Both the position numbers and the translations under genes were made by a program. Below the pieces are notes generated by a model. It saw only the letters and a program-made list of their open reading frames with translations, ran no database searches and was not told the DNA's origin. Positions 1 to 6,942 of a stretch of DNA of 7,449 bases are shown here, piece by piece. Location: assembly GCA_029243445.1 (NCBI GenBank), contig JAQWSA010000108.1:1-7449 (forward strand), written 5' to 3'. How positions within the stretch are numbered: the first letter of the stretch is position 1; each line of letters begins with the position of its first letter. The DNA comes from Alphaproteobacteria bacterium. GTDB taxonomy: Bacteria; Pseudomonadota; Alphaproteobacteria; UBA6615.

Positions 1-602
1 CTAAATCAATACCATTGAAAAATGATTGGTCGGTAATTGGAGGTGTTTATATGATCACTTTTATAACAATGATTATATTATTTATGATACCTGCTCAGAC
101 TCCATTTTTTCTCCTAGATATTGGTGTTAATAGTGCCGCACGCGCCGGCATAGCAGTTGGTATTTTTAGTTTAAGTTCAGGTATAGCATCACTAGCTTTC
201 CCATGGCTTAGAAAGCATTTTAGTGTTTCGTTTATTTTTGCTCTAATTTTTGTAGATGTTGCGGTTGGATATATATTGTTAGGAATGGCAACGAATTTTT
301 ATGACGTGATTTTAGCAATGATAGTTGGCGGGTTTTCTATGGGACTTTTTTCTCCTAACGCAAACCTGGTAATTCTATCTCGTATTACATCAGCATTTCG
401 GGGTCGAGCATTAAGTGTATTAGTGGCTGTATTTTTTTTGGGCCAATTTGCATCACCATTTTATAGTTTGCCATTGGCCAAAATATCTTCTCTTGGTGAT
501 TCTTATTTAATATCGGGTTATATACTTGCTTGTATCGGCGTTTTTTTTATAATTTTGACTGCATATAACAGGAAAAGTATATTACGAGGTAACAAGACTT
601 AA
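1..602 (+). CDS. MFS transporter, C-terminal half (5' end outside window)
   Basis: The reading frame is open to the left edge: in-frame codons starting at position 3 precede the TTG at 15. The true start therefore lies upstream, and TTG 15 should not be taken as the start. The visible ~199 residues form about six hydrophobic segments with short loops, as expected for helices 7-12 of a 12-helix major facilitator permease in the inner membrane. Counting from TTG 15, these lie at roughly residues 7-33, 44-65, 72-91, 97-122, 129-154 and 163-182. The loop before the fifth helix has FRGRALSV, matching the RGR-type loop common in MFS drug or metabolite exporters, followed by FFLGQFASP. The substrate cannot be told from this half. 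The stop TAA (600-602) directly abuts the stop of the convergent yqgE gene. Confidence is high for MFS and low for anything more specific. Confidence 0.8.
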   Translation, partial: KSIPLKNDWSVIGGVYMITFITMIILFMIPAQTPFFLLDIGVNSAARAGIAVGIFSLSSGIASLAFPWLRKHFSVSFIFALIFVDVAVGYILLGMATNFYDVILAMIVGGFSMGLFSPNANLVILSRITSAFRGRALSVLVAVFFLGQFASPFYSLPLAKISSLGDSYLISGYILACIGVFFIILTAYNRKSILRGNKT

Positions 603-1163
603 TCAGGCATTGCCAGCAATGCTCGATAGTTTAGATAAATTTACACCTATATTCTCGAGGGCGCGTTGCCATTTGGTCTTTATGTCTTTGTCAAACATTA
701 TGTCTTTGTTATATGGGGCATTAATCCAAGCATTTTTGCTTAATTCGTGCTCTAACTGTCCTGGTCCCCATCCTGCGTGACCAAGTACAAAAATATTATT
801 TTCTGGGCCCTTACCCCCTGCTAACTCCTTAATTATTTCAATACTTGATGTGATTGCTATATCATTTGTATTTAGTTTGGATATACTTTTCTGCGCTGTT
901 GTATGTACAACAAACCCTCTTTCAATTTCGATAGGTCCGCCATAATGAACGTTTATATCCGCTAAAGTTTGACTTGATTTAATATCAAGCTCTTTAACTA
1001 TGTTTTTGAAGTTAATATCTGGAAATATTTTATTTATCACTATACCCATTGCCCCATCATTATTATGCATAATGAGATAGATTACTGCTTGGCTAAAACG
1101 AGTGTCAGCCATATTAGGCATTGATATTAAAAACTGCCCTTCAAGGTGAAGAGAATTTTGCAT
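603..1163 (-). CDS. yqgE: YqgE/AlgH family protein (DUF179)
   Basis: This is a complete 186-aa protein, the usual length for the family, with no signal peptide or membrane helix, so it should be cytoplasmic. Family hallmarks are all present. The N-terminal block at residues 7-45 includes FLISMPNMAD, then the DGAMGIVINK stretch (36-45). GGP with RGFVVHT follows at 75-88, GHAGWGPGQLEHEL at 128-141, and a C-terminal W-x2-AL-x2-IG block at about 165-173. The biochemical role of the family is not established. The AlgH name comes from an alginate-regulation link in Pseudomonas that need not apply here. The ATG at 1163 starts the conserved N-terminal block and has only a weak purine stretch upstream (AAAGAA). 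A TATAAT lies so close to the start that any transcript from it would be almost leaderless. The neighbouring divergent gene is a ScsB/DsbD-type reductase, a pairing I recall from other alphaproteobacteria. Confidence 0.92.
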   Translation of the reverse strand: MQNSLHLEGQFLISMPNMADTRFSQAVIYLIMHNNDGAMGIVINKIFPDINFKNIVKELDIKSSQTLADINVHYGGPIEIERGFVVHTTAQKSISKLNTNDIAITSSIEIIKELAGGKGPENNIFVLGHAGWGPGQLEHELSKNAWINAPYNKDIMFDKDIKTKWQRALENIGVNLSKLSSIAGNA

Positions 1164-1174
1164 TGGATTCTTTC

Positions 1175-1180
1175 ATTATA
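1175..1180 (-). promoter_or_regulatory. Possible -10 element for yqgE
   Basis: The minus strand reads TATAAT here, a perfect -10 hexamer. It lies 11 bases upstream of the yqgE ATG, so transcription would start about 4-5 bases before the codon and give a near-leaderless mRNA. No convincing -35 hexamer is seen at 15-19 bp spacing, where the sequence is AACTTT-like. In such AT-rich DNA the match could be chance. It sits inside a 10-bp word repeated in the ispH/CDGSH spacer. Confidence 0.25.
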
Positions 1181-1341
1181 GTCGTTTTATTAAGTAGAAA
1201 GTTATTGTTATACAAAGAATTTATAAATGTTATTTTTGTGTGTTTATAACAGATTACATTATTAACTATTTTTAGTCGTAAAAAGATTACTAAATTAATA
1301 TATTAGTTAATTATTATACGTGGATAGCAGATTTTCTCATT

Positions 1342-3531
1342 ATGAAACGATTATTATCTAGTTTATTTTTTAGTATTTTTGTGCTCTTAGCATTAAATAT
1401 TTCAACTGAATTAGCATATAGCAATAATCAGGCAGGGGAATGGGAAAAGGGGCCAAAAGCTAAAGCTCGGCTAATATCATCCATACAGGCAGTTGGTGAG
1501 CTTGATACAATTCCGATAGGCCTTGAGATTAGGCTTAAACCGGGATGGAAGACATATTGGCGTTCACCAGGTGTTTCTGGTCTTCCTCCTAAGGTTGATT
1601 TATCAAAAAGTTCTAATCTTTCATCATCTGTTTTTCATTGGCCTTTGCCATCTCGCTTTTCATATTACGACATTGATGTTGTTGGTTATAGTCAGGAAGT
1701 AATTTTTCCTATTGATTTATTAGTAGAACGCGTAGGCCAGCCTTTGCACCTAAAAGCTGTAGTGGAGATTTTAGTCTGTGATGATGTATGTATTCCGCAC
1801 GTGATGAATTTAACTCTTAATTTACCTAGTGGGTTAGCCAGTCCAACTAATTATACAAATATAATTAATAGGTATAGAGCTCAGGTCCCAGGCGATGGAA
1901 AAAATACTGCACTAACATTTGAAGGAGCATCATACAAAGGATCACTTACTAATCCTACATTAGAAGTTAAATTTAGTTCATTTTCTGTATTAGAAAGTCC
2001 GGACCTTTTAGTTGAAGGGCCAAATGAGATGTTATTCTCAAAGCCGAATTTTACATTCTTTGATGATCGTAAGACTGTATTAATAAAAGTGAAGGTTGAA
2101 GAATTCTATCCGGAATATAGCCTAGAAAATACATATAATCAGCCTTTGCGGTTAACTTTCTTTGATGGCAACCGAAGTATTGAAAAACAGACTGTGCCTA
2201 TCCAAAATTCGCTTACTGAGGAAAAAAATCGTTATAATTATTTTAAATTATTATCTATAATTTTTGTGGCACTACTGGGCGGGTTATTATTAAATTTAAT
2301 GCCGTGTGTTTTACCGGTGCTTTCAATAAAGCTCTTGTCATTGGTTAGCTATGGAGGAAAAGACCATAGGTATGTGAGACATAGTTTTCTTGCCACTGCG
2401 GGAGGAATAATTTTCTCATTTGTAATTTTAGCTATATTTGTTGTTACTATTAAGAAAGCTGGACTAGATATTGGTTGGGGAATCCAATTCCAACAGCCTT
2501 TATTTATCACTTTCATGGTAATTGTTTTAACTTTATTTGCAGCTAACACTTGGGGTTTATATGAAATTAGACTTCCTAGTCATGTCTCCTATTTAGCAGC
2601 AAATGCAGGACGGGGTAGGACATTAAAAGCAAGTTTCTTTGAAGGAGCGTTTGCAACACTGTTGGCAACTCCTTGTTCAGCTCCTTTTCTTGGGACAGCT
2701 GTAGGATTTGCTCTTAGTGGTGGAGTGGTCGAAATCTTTTTAGTTTTTACTTCACTGGCTATTGGTATGTCTGTACCATTTCTTCTTCTAGCTATATTTC
2801 CAAAGTTTGCTTCTATTATGCCCAGGCCTGGTCCATGGATGATATGGCTCAAAAAAACTATAAGTTTGATTCTTATTGTAACCTCCTTATGGCTACTAAG
2901 TGTAATTAAGCTTCAGGTTTCTGCAACTTCGGCATTTATAATTGGTATTCTGATGATGCTAATTATTATTCTATTGTTAGCAAGGAGGTTTGTATCATTT
3001 CGACTTTTACTACCCTTTAAAATTAGTATATGTTTTGTAATTTTTTGTGCTTTGTTAACACCTCTTATTTTTACTTTTCAGAAGAATGATAGAGAAAATT
3101 CTAAAAATGGCATTATAGACGGCTGGGAATTATTTGATTCTGAAAAAATTACCAAACTTGTAAGAACAGGTAACTTGGTCTTTGTAGATATAACAGCAGA
3201 GTGGTGCATTACGTGTCAGTTTAATAAGAGTAGAGTTCTTCAGACTAAGGAAATTGAAGAATTATTAAACAGTCCAAATGTAGTAAAGTTTCGTGGTGAC
3301 TGGACTAAACCTGAAGCAAGTATTGCCAATTATTTGTCACAATTTAAACGTTTTGGCGTACCATTAAATGTAATTTATGGTCCAAATTTTACTACAGGGG
3401 TGTTACTTCCTGAAATATTAAGCAAAAAATCTATATTATTAGGCCTTAAAAAAGCTGGATTTAAATTTGATGCATCTATAGAAAATAAAAATTTGCTCGT
3501 TAAAAGTTCATCTAGTAAAGCTTTGCAATAG
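1342..3531 (+). CDS. ScsB/DsbD-type transmembrane thiol:disulfide reductase
   Basis: This 729-aa inner-membrane protein is complete and should pass electrons from cytoplasmic thioredoxin to envelope proteins. Domains in order are as follows. (1) A signal peptide, residues 1 to about 27 (MKRLLSS then a hydrophobic core). (2) A periplasmic N-terminal domain, about 30-295, with GWKTYWRSPG at 68-77 and a VCDDVC pair (C146, C150). (3) A CcdA-like core of about eight helices between 300 and 580, with one redox cysteine in MPCVLPV (C322) and one in ATPCSAPF (C445). (4) A periplasmic thioredoxin domain, about 590-715, with WCITC (C622, C625) and a likely cis-proline at P674 (GVPLN). All six expected redox cysteines are present. 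The large N-terminal domain with a CxxxC pair resembles alphaproteobacterial ScsB-like proteins more than enterobacterial DsbD, whose N-domain cysteines are spaced CxxxxxC. The ATG at 1342 gives a good signal peptide, and no upstream in-frame start is seen back to about 1297. The leader has no Shine-Dalgarno sequence. Confidence 0.93.
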   Translation: MKRLLSSLFFSIFVLLALNISTELAYSNNQAGEWEKGPKAKARLISSIQAVGELDTIPIGLEIRLKPGWKTYWRSPGVSGLPPKVDLSKSSNLSSSVFHWPLPSRFSYYDIDVVGYSQEVIFPIDLLVERVGQPLHLKAVVEILVCDDVCIPHVMNLTLNLPSGLASPTNYTNIINRYRAQVPGDGKNTALTFEGASYKGSLTNPTLEVKFSSFSVLESPDLLVEGPNEMLFSKPNFTFFDDRKTVLIKVKVEEFYPEYSLENTYNQPLRLTFFDGNRSIEKQTVPIQNSLTEEKNRYNYFKLLSIIFVALLGGLLLNLMPCVLPVLSIKLLSLVSYGGKDHRYVRHSFLATAGGIIFSFVILAIFVVTIKKAGLDIGWGIQFQQPLFITFMVIVLTLFAANTWGLYEIRLPSHVSYLAANAGRGRTLKASFFEGAFATLLATPCSAPFLGTAVGFALSGGVVEIFLVFTSLAIGMSVPFLLLAIFPKFASIMPRPGPWMIWLKKTISLILIVTSLWLLSVIKLQVSATSAFIIGILMMLIIILLLARRFVSFRLLLPFKISICFVIFCALLTPLIFTFQKNDRENSKNGIIDGWELFDSEKITKLVRTGNLVFVDITAEWCITCQFNKSRVLQTKEIEELLNSPNVVKFRGDWTKPEASIANYLSQFKRFGVPLNVIYGPNFTTGVLLPEILSKKSILLGLKKAGFKFDASIENKNLLVKSSSSKALQ

Positions 3532-3573
3532 TTATTCAATTTTTTACTACAAATAAACTATTAATTATCTGTG

Positions 3574-3603
3574 TTGTTATCTAATTATATAACTACTTAT
3601 TAA
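3574..3603 (+). promoter_or_regulatory. Weak candidate promoter for the peroxiredoxin gene
   Basis: TTGTTA (3574-3579, 4/6 to the -35 consensus) is followed after 18 bp by TATTAA (3598-3603, 4/6 to the -10). This would start transcription near 3610, about 25 bases before the peroxiredoxin ATG. The 103-bp gap from the reductase gene has room for a separate promoter, and no clear terminator is visible in it. Read-through from the reductase gene is equally possible. The support is sequence resemblance only, in very AT-rich DNA. Confidence 0.2.
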
Positions 3604-3634
3604 AAATAAAACATGAAGCTAGAGAGAGTATAAG

Positions 3635-4117
3635 ATGACAATAAATATTGGTGATAAAATACCAGAGAGTTCGCTTCGACAAAAGACCAGTGATGGGATT
3701 AACCCTGTTGCAACGAATGAGTTATTTAGTGACAAGAAAGTTGTACTTTTTGCGGTGCCAGGGGCGTTTACGCCTGGGTGCTCAGTTAAGCATTTACCGG
3801 GATATATTAAGCATTCCAAAATTATTAAAGATAAAGGGGTAGATGTAATAGTTTGTATGGCTGTTAACGATCCTCACGTAATGGAAGCATGGGGAAGAGA
3901 TCAAAACGTTGGTAATGCTGTTATGATGTTAGCGGATGGTTCAGCTCAGTTTTCTAAGGAGTTAGGTTTAGATCAGGATTTAAATAAAGCAGGTATGGGT
4001 GTCCGTAGCCAGCGATTTGCTATGATTGTTGATGACGGAATAGTAACTGAATTATTAATTGATGAACCTGGTCAAATTGATTTGACTACAGCAGAGAATA
4101 TTTTAGAAAAACTATAA
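3635..4117 (+). CDS. Type II (Prx5-like) peroxiredoxin
   Basis: This 160-aa thiol peroxidase reduces H2O2 and organic hydroperoxides. The signature VPGAFTPGCS (41-50) carries the peroxidatic cysteine C49 with the conserved Pro and Thr of the PxxxTxxC motif. A second cysteine, C74 in VIVCMAVNDP, lies 25 residues later, the spacing seen in plant-type PrxII enzymes that use glutaredoxin or thioredoxin. The GVRSQRFAMIVDDG segment (122-135) supplies the active-site arginine, probably R127 by analogy with human PRDX5. There is no signal peptide and no fused glutaredoxin domain, so it should act in the cytoplasm. The start at 3635 is preceded by the purine-rich AGAGAGAG (3621-3628), a fair ribosome binding site. 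It follows the ScsB/DsbD-type gene on the same strand after 103 bp and converges with rnhA across 20 AT-only bases. The family assignment is firm, but the electron donor is not known. Confidence 0.94.
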   Translation: MTINIGDKIPESSLRQKTSDGINPVATNELFSDKKVVLFAVPGAFTPGCSVKHLPGYIKHSKIIKDKGVDVIVCMAVNDPHVMEAWGRDQNVGNAVMMLADGSAQFSKELGLDQDLNKAGMGVRSQRFAMIVDDGIVTELLIDEPGQIDLTTAENILEKL

Positions 4118-4137
4118 ATTTATTATTTTTATTATAA

Positions 4138-4590
4138 TTAACCAGTATAACGTTTTTGCCTTAAAGCAATACCAGCAAGCCGGTCGACTCTTTCATTTTC
4201 TGGGTGACCGGCATGCCCTTTTACCCAATGCCACTCGATATCATATAAAGCTGTTGCTGTTTCCAGTCGCTGCCATAAATCTATATTTTTAACTGGTTTT
4301 TTTGTGCTTGTTTTCCATCCATTAGCTTTCCAATTTATTATCCACTTTGTTATTCCATCACGCAGATAAGTACTATCAGTATGAATATTTACTTTTTTAA
4401 CTAATTCTAGGCTTTCTAGAGCCATTATAGCAGCTGTCATTTCCATCCGGTTATTAGTAGTTTCACATTCACCCCCCATCAACTCTATTTCTCGATCTTG
4501 GTATTTAATCAAAACGCCCCAACCACCTGGTCCTGGATTGCCAGAACAAGCCCCGTCTGTATAAATATTAACAATTTCTAAATTATTCAT
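4138..4590 (-). CDS. rnhA: Ribonuclease HI
   Basis: RNase HI cleaves the RNA strand of RNA-DNA hybrids, removing R-loops and primers in the cytoplasm. At 150 aa it has the normal single-domain length. The four catalytic carboxylates are all present: D12 in [17 protein letters not shown]50 in NNRMEMTA, D72 in HTDSTYL, and D136 in NERVDRLAG. The assisting H126 is in [10 protein letters not shown]. Each is exactly two residues later than in the E. coli enzyme (D10, E48, D70, D134, H124), so there are no indels between them. A tryptophan- and lysine-rich handle region (83-100, [11 protein letters not shown]) is also present. It is the last gene of the ispH-thrB-rnhA operon and starts 5 bp after the thrB stop. 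A purine run (AAGAAAG) inside the 3' end of thrB may serve as its ribosome binding site, which would favour translational coupling. Confidence 0.96.
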   Translation of the reverse strand: MNNLEIVNIYTDGACSGNPGPGGWGVLIKYQDREIELMGGECETTNNRMEMTAAIMALESLELVKKVNIHTDSTYLRDGITKWIINWKANGWKTSTKKPVKNIDLWQRLETATALYDIEWHWVKGHAGHPENERVDRLAGIALRQKRYTG

Positions 4591-4595
4591 TTTTA

Positions 4596-5585
4596 TTAGA
4601 CTTTCTTATCAAGCCCATAAGTTTCAAGTCCTACGCTATTTTGATGAAATTGTAGTCGGTGTAAATAATCAATTGGGTTTTTAGGCGTTACATTAGTATT
4701 TGGGTTATATGTATACTTGTCGTAGAGACGAGTTAGTAGGAACCGTATTGCACTTCCTCGCACAAGAATAGGAATAGCACTTATCTCGTCGTTACTCAAA
4801 GAACGTAACTGTTCGTATCCTCTTAACAAAGCCTTAGTTTTATTAATATTAAAACTAAAATCTGTATCGAAACACCAGGCATTAATGCAAATAGCTAAAT
4901 CATATACCAAAAAATCATTACAGGCGAAGTAGAAGTCAATCAATCCAGAGATTTCAGAGTCTAAGAAAAAAACATTATCTGGAAAAAGATCTGCATGGAT
5001 TATTCCTGTAGGTAAATTACGGGGCCAGTTTTTTAATAAATAATCTATTTCTGATATTAAAATATTTTGCAAACCAGGTTTTAGCTTATCGGCATATTCT
5101 TGTGTTATGTTTGTTAGATGGGCCCAGTTTTTTAATGACATGTCATTAGATCTCTCTAAAGGAAAGTCGAATCCAGCAATATGCATTTTTGCAACCGCTT
5201 TTCCAAGAGATACGCAATGATTTACTGATTTGTGTTGAGGACAGATACCAGGGATAAACGACAAAATTACAGCTGGTTTTCCACATAGTCTCTGCAAGGA
5301 CTTTCCATCACGTGCATAAAGGGGCATCGGACAAGTAACATTATTTCTATTTAAATGTTCTAGTAATGCAAGAAAATAGGGTAAATCGTTCTGTTTTACT
5401 CGTTTTTCATATAAGGTTAGTATGTATTTTTTGGGTTGTGAGGATGGATGGTTTATTGTCTGTAAAACGTAATTTGTATTTTCTATACCTTCCTTTATTT
5501 CGTCATAGCCGTAAAGCTCACCTATATTGTATTTCGATATAAAGTGATTTAGTTCTTCTGGGGTAACCTGAGTATAGACAGCCAT
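4596..5585 (-). CDS. thrB: Homoserine kinase (APH-fold type)
   Basis: The enzyme phosphorylates L-homoserine with ATP to O-phosphohomoserine, the step before threonine synthase, in the cytoplasm. It is 329 aa, near the usual ~320 of this group. It belongs to the aminoglycoside-phosphotransferase-like homoserine kinases typical of alphaproteobacteria and pseudomonads, not to the GHMP kinase form found in E. coli. The N-terminus [12 protein letters not shown] is the group's characteristic opening and supports the ATG at 5585. The nucleotide-binding lobe shows [11 protein letters not shown] (33-43) and [10 protein letters not shown] (54-63). The catalytic loop is HADLFPDN (197-204), giving base D199 and N204. 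The metal-binding aspartate is D217 in [10 protein letters not shown]. It lies 18 bp downstream of ispH and 5 bp upstream of rnhA on the same strand, so all three are probably co-transcribed. The leader has no strong Shine-Dalgarno sequence. The stop is doubled (TAATAA). Confidence 0.95.
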   Translation of the reverse strand: MAVYTQVTPEELNHFISKYNIGELYGYDEIKEGIENTNYVLQTINHPSSQPKKYILTLYEKRVKQNDLPYFLALLEHLNRNNVTCPMPLYARDGKSLQRLCGKPAVILSFIPGICPQHKSVNHCVSLGKAVAKMHIAGFDFPLERSNDMSLKNWAHLTNITQEYADKLKPGLQNILISEIDYLLKNWPRNLPTGIIHADLFPDNVFFLDSEISGLIDFYFACNDFLVYDLAICINAWCFDTDFSFNINKTKALLRGYEQLRSLSNDEISAIPILVRGSAIRFLLTRLYDKYTYNPNTNVTPKNPIDYLHRLQFHQNSVGLETYGLDKKV

Positions 5586-5603
5586 ATTAATCAGTTACCC
5601 AGG

Positions 5604-6548
5604 TTAAGATAAGTTCATTCGAGGCAAATTAAATTTTACGTTTTCTTGGCGTACAGTTATTTCTTTAATTTCTAATGTGTATAATTTACGACAATAGGAA
5701 ATAAAATCTAATACTAAATCTTCAGGAGCTGATGCACCGGCGGTTATTCCTAAGGTCATATGGCTTTGAATAAGACCCCAGTCCATACATTTTGCATGTT
5801 CAATTAAAAATGTATTAGAACAACCTGCACGTTTAGCGACTTCAACTAGACGGTTTGAGTTAGATGAATTTGGTGCGCCAATAACCACGATCAAGTCACA
5901 GCTATCAGCAATTGCTTTTACTGCATCTTGACGATTAGTAGTCGCGTAACAAATATCATCGGACCGTGGTTCGATAATTTTAGAAAATCTTTTGCGCAAT
6001 GAAGCCACTATATCTGCAGTATCATCAACTGATAAAGTTGTCTGTGTAACTAATGCTAGTTTATCAGGGTCATTAACTTTAAGATTGGCCACTTCTTCTT
6101 CGCGCTCAACTAATAAAATTGCTCCTGTAGGTAATTGTCCCATGGTGCCAATTACCTCAGGGTGACCATCGTGGCCAATTAGTATAATCTGATTTCCGGC
6201 TTTATACTGATGTATAGCCTCGTTATGTACTTTGCTAACTAGAGGACAAGTTGCGTCTACGTAAAGTAGTTCACGTTTTTCTGCTTCCAGTGGAACTGTT
6301 TTAGGTACACCATGTGCAGAGAAAATTACACGACCCAACTCTGGAACTTCATTAAGTTCATCAACAAATATAGCACCTTTATCCTCAAGTCTTTGAACAA
6401 CTTGACGATTATGAACTATTTCATGACGCACATATATGGGAGCTCCATAGCTTTCTAGAGCGGTTTCAACAATTTGAATGGCTCTGTCAACACCAGCACA
6501 AAAGCCTCGTGGTTTTGCTAATAATATAGTTAATGGAGGATTGCTCAT
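5604..6548 (-). CDS. ispH: 4-hydroxy-3-methylbut-2-enyl diphosphate reductase
   Basis: IspH (LytB) is a cytoplasmic Fe-S enzyme that makes the last step of the MEP pathway, converting HMBPP to IPP and DMAPP for isoprenoids. The 314-aa protein is full length. The three cluster cysteines are C17 ([11 protein letters not shown]), C101 ([11 protein letters not shown]) and C200 ([11 protein letters not shown]). Substrate-handling residues also fit the E. coli enzyme with a constant offset of five: H46 ([10 protein letters not shown]41), H129 and E131 ([11 protein letters not shown]124 and E126). SSNSNRLVE (228-236) and SAPEDLV (273-279) match the conserved C-terminal motifs. The ATG at 6548 is the natural start, with [12 protein letters not shown] beginning at residue 9. 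The leader lacks a clear Shine-Dalgarno sequence. It is the first gene of the ispH-thrB-rnhA operon and is divergent from the CDGSH gene. Its presence means the organism makes isoprenoids by the MEP route. Confidence 0.97.
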   Translation of the reverse strand: MSNPPLTILLAKPRGFCAGVDRAIQIVETALESYGAPIYVRHEIVHNRQVVQRLEDKGAIFVDELNEVPELGRVIFSAHGVPKTVPLEAEKRELLYVDATCPLVSKVHNEAIHQYKAGNQIILIGHDGHPEVIGTMGQLPTGAILLVEREEEVANLKVNDPDKLALVTQTTLSVDDTADIVASLRKRFSKIIEPRSDDICYATTNRQDAVKAIADSCDLIVVIGAPNSSNSNRLVEVAKRAGCSNTFLIEHAKCMDWGLIQSHMTLGITAGASAPEDLVLDFISYCRKLYTLEIKEITVRQENVKFNLPRMNLS

Positions 6549-6578
6549 TTTAAATAGTCTAATTTCTTAAAGTGTTAC

Positions 6579-6593
6579 TTGTTATGTTAACAA
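6579..6593. repeat. Short inverted repeat in the ispH upstream region
   Basis: TTGTTA and TAACAA form a perfect 6-bp dyad around a 3-bp centre (TGT). It lies 31-45 bases upstream of the ispH ATG. On the minus strand the TTGTTA half (6588-6593) could act as a weak -35, with TTTAAG 16 bp downstream as a weak -10. That would place the dyad over an ispH promoter, where an operator would be expected. The dyad is visible in the sequence. A regulatory role is inference, and the repeat is short enough to be chance. Confidence 0.25.
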
Positions 6594-6625
6594 ACCAGTA
6601 TTAAGATTTAAAACAATTATTATTA

Positions 6626-6654
6626 TTTATATTCTAATATCCTAGCATTATAGT
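6626..6654 (+). promoter_or_regulatory. Candidate promoter for the CDGSH protein gene
   Basis: TTTATA (6626-6631, 4/6 to the -35 consensus) and TATAGT (6649-6654, 5/6 to the -10) are separated by 17 bp. Transcription would begin near 6661, leaving a leader of about 22 bases that contains the GGAG ribosome binding site (6669-6672). The geometry is good but both hexamers sit in AT-rich DNA. On the opposite strand the same bases read TATAAT (6647-6652), which could serve ispH with a leader of about 90 bases. Confidence 0.33.
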
Positions 6655-6682
6655 CTCATGCAAGTTATGGAGTAATATTGTC

Positions 6683-6922
6683 ATGGCCCAAGGGAAAATT
6701 GATCGTAAAGAACCGATGGCAATTAATGTGCTTCCCGGTCGTAAATACTGGTGGTGCGAGTGTGGTTTAAGTAATAAGCAGCCGTTTTGTGATAGTGCTC
6801 ATAAAGGTACAGAGTATTCGCCTGTCCTATTTGAATCTACTACTGAGCAAACCATATATTTTTGTTGTTGTAAAAAAACTAATAATCGTCCTCAGTGTGA
6901 CGGATCACATAATAATTTATAA
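6683..6922 (+). CDS. Small tandem CDGSH iron-sulfur protein
   Basis: This 79-aa soluble protein consists almost entirely of two CDGSH-type cluster sites, each with three Cys and one His for a [2Fe-2S] cluster. Site one is C25, C27, C36 and H40, with the spacing CxCxxS-xxx-PxC-DSAH. Site two is C61, C63, C72 and H76, with CxCxxT-xxx-PxC-DGSH. The second site carries an extra cysteine, C62, giving CCC. Two sites in one short chain resemble the CISD3 (MiNT) class rather than the single-site membrane-anchored mitoNEET class. No signal peptide or membrane helix is present. The biochemical role of the bacterial proteins is not settled; cluster transfer, electron transfer and redox sensing have been discussed for the superfamily. 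The start at 6683 has GGAG 10 bases upstream, the clearest ribosome binding site in the window. It is divergent from ispH, another Fe-S protein, and a lipoprotein gene follows 20 bp downstream on the same strand. Confidence 0.92.
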   Translation: MAQGKIDRKEPMAINVLPGRKYWWCECGLSNKQPFCDSAHKGTEYSPVLFESTTEQTIYFCCCKKTNNRPQCDGSHNNL

Positions 6923-6942
6923 CATAGTTAGATAACTTCACC

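Noticed and set aside
432..548. Two runs of eight T within the MFS gene as possible phase-variable tracts.
   Set aside because: The frame is intact through both, they encode Phe in membrane helices, and such runs are expected in AT-rich membrane-protein genes.
2349..2852. Two minus-strand open frames (66 and 87 codons) inside the reductase gene.
   Set aside because: They lie antisense to the conserved membrane core with its redox cysteines, show no recognisable domain, and are explained as frame shadows of a real gene.
3527..3562. Inverted repeat AATAGTT...AACTATT after the reductase gene as a possible terminator.
   Set aside because: The stem is 7 bp of almost pure A/T with a loop of about 22 bases and no following T run, so it would not form a stable terminator hairpin.
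3613..3633. Six-codon open frame (MKLERV, stop) ending one base before the peroxiredoxin ATG, like a leader peptide.
   Set aside because: It has no ribosome binding site of its own, no run of regulatory codons and no attenuator hairpin. The purine run inside it is better read as the Shine-Dalgarno region of the peroxiredoxin gene.
3619..3842. Open frames on both strands overlapping the 5' part of the peroxiredoxin gene.
   Set aside because: The +2 frame carries the complete peroxiredoxin signature. The others have no family features and begin without plausible translation signals.
4118..4137. AT-only gap between the peroxiredoxin and rnhA stops as a bidirectional terminator.
   Set aside because: It has T runs but no G/C stem, so an intrinsic terminator cannot be supported.
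6926..6938. AGTTA-GA-TAACT dyad just after the CDGSH gene as a terminator.
   Set aside because: A 2-base loop cannot form and there is no T run, so it is only a short AT palindrome.
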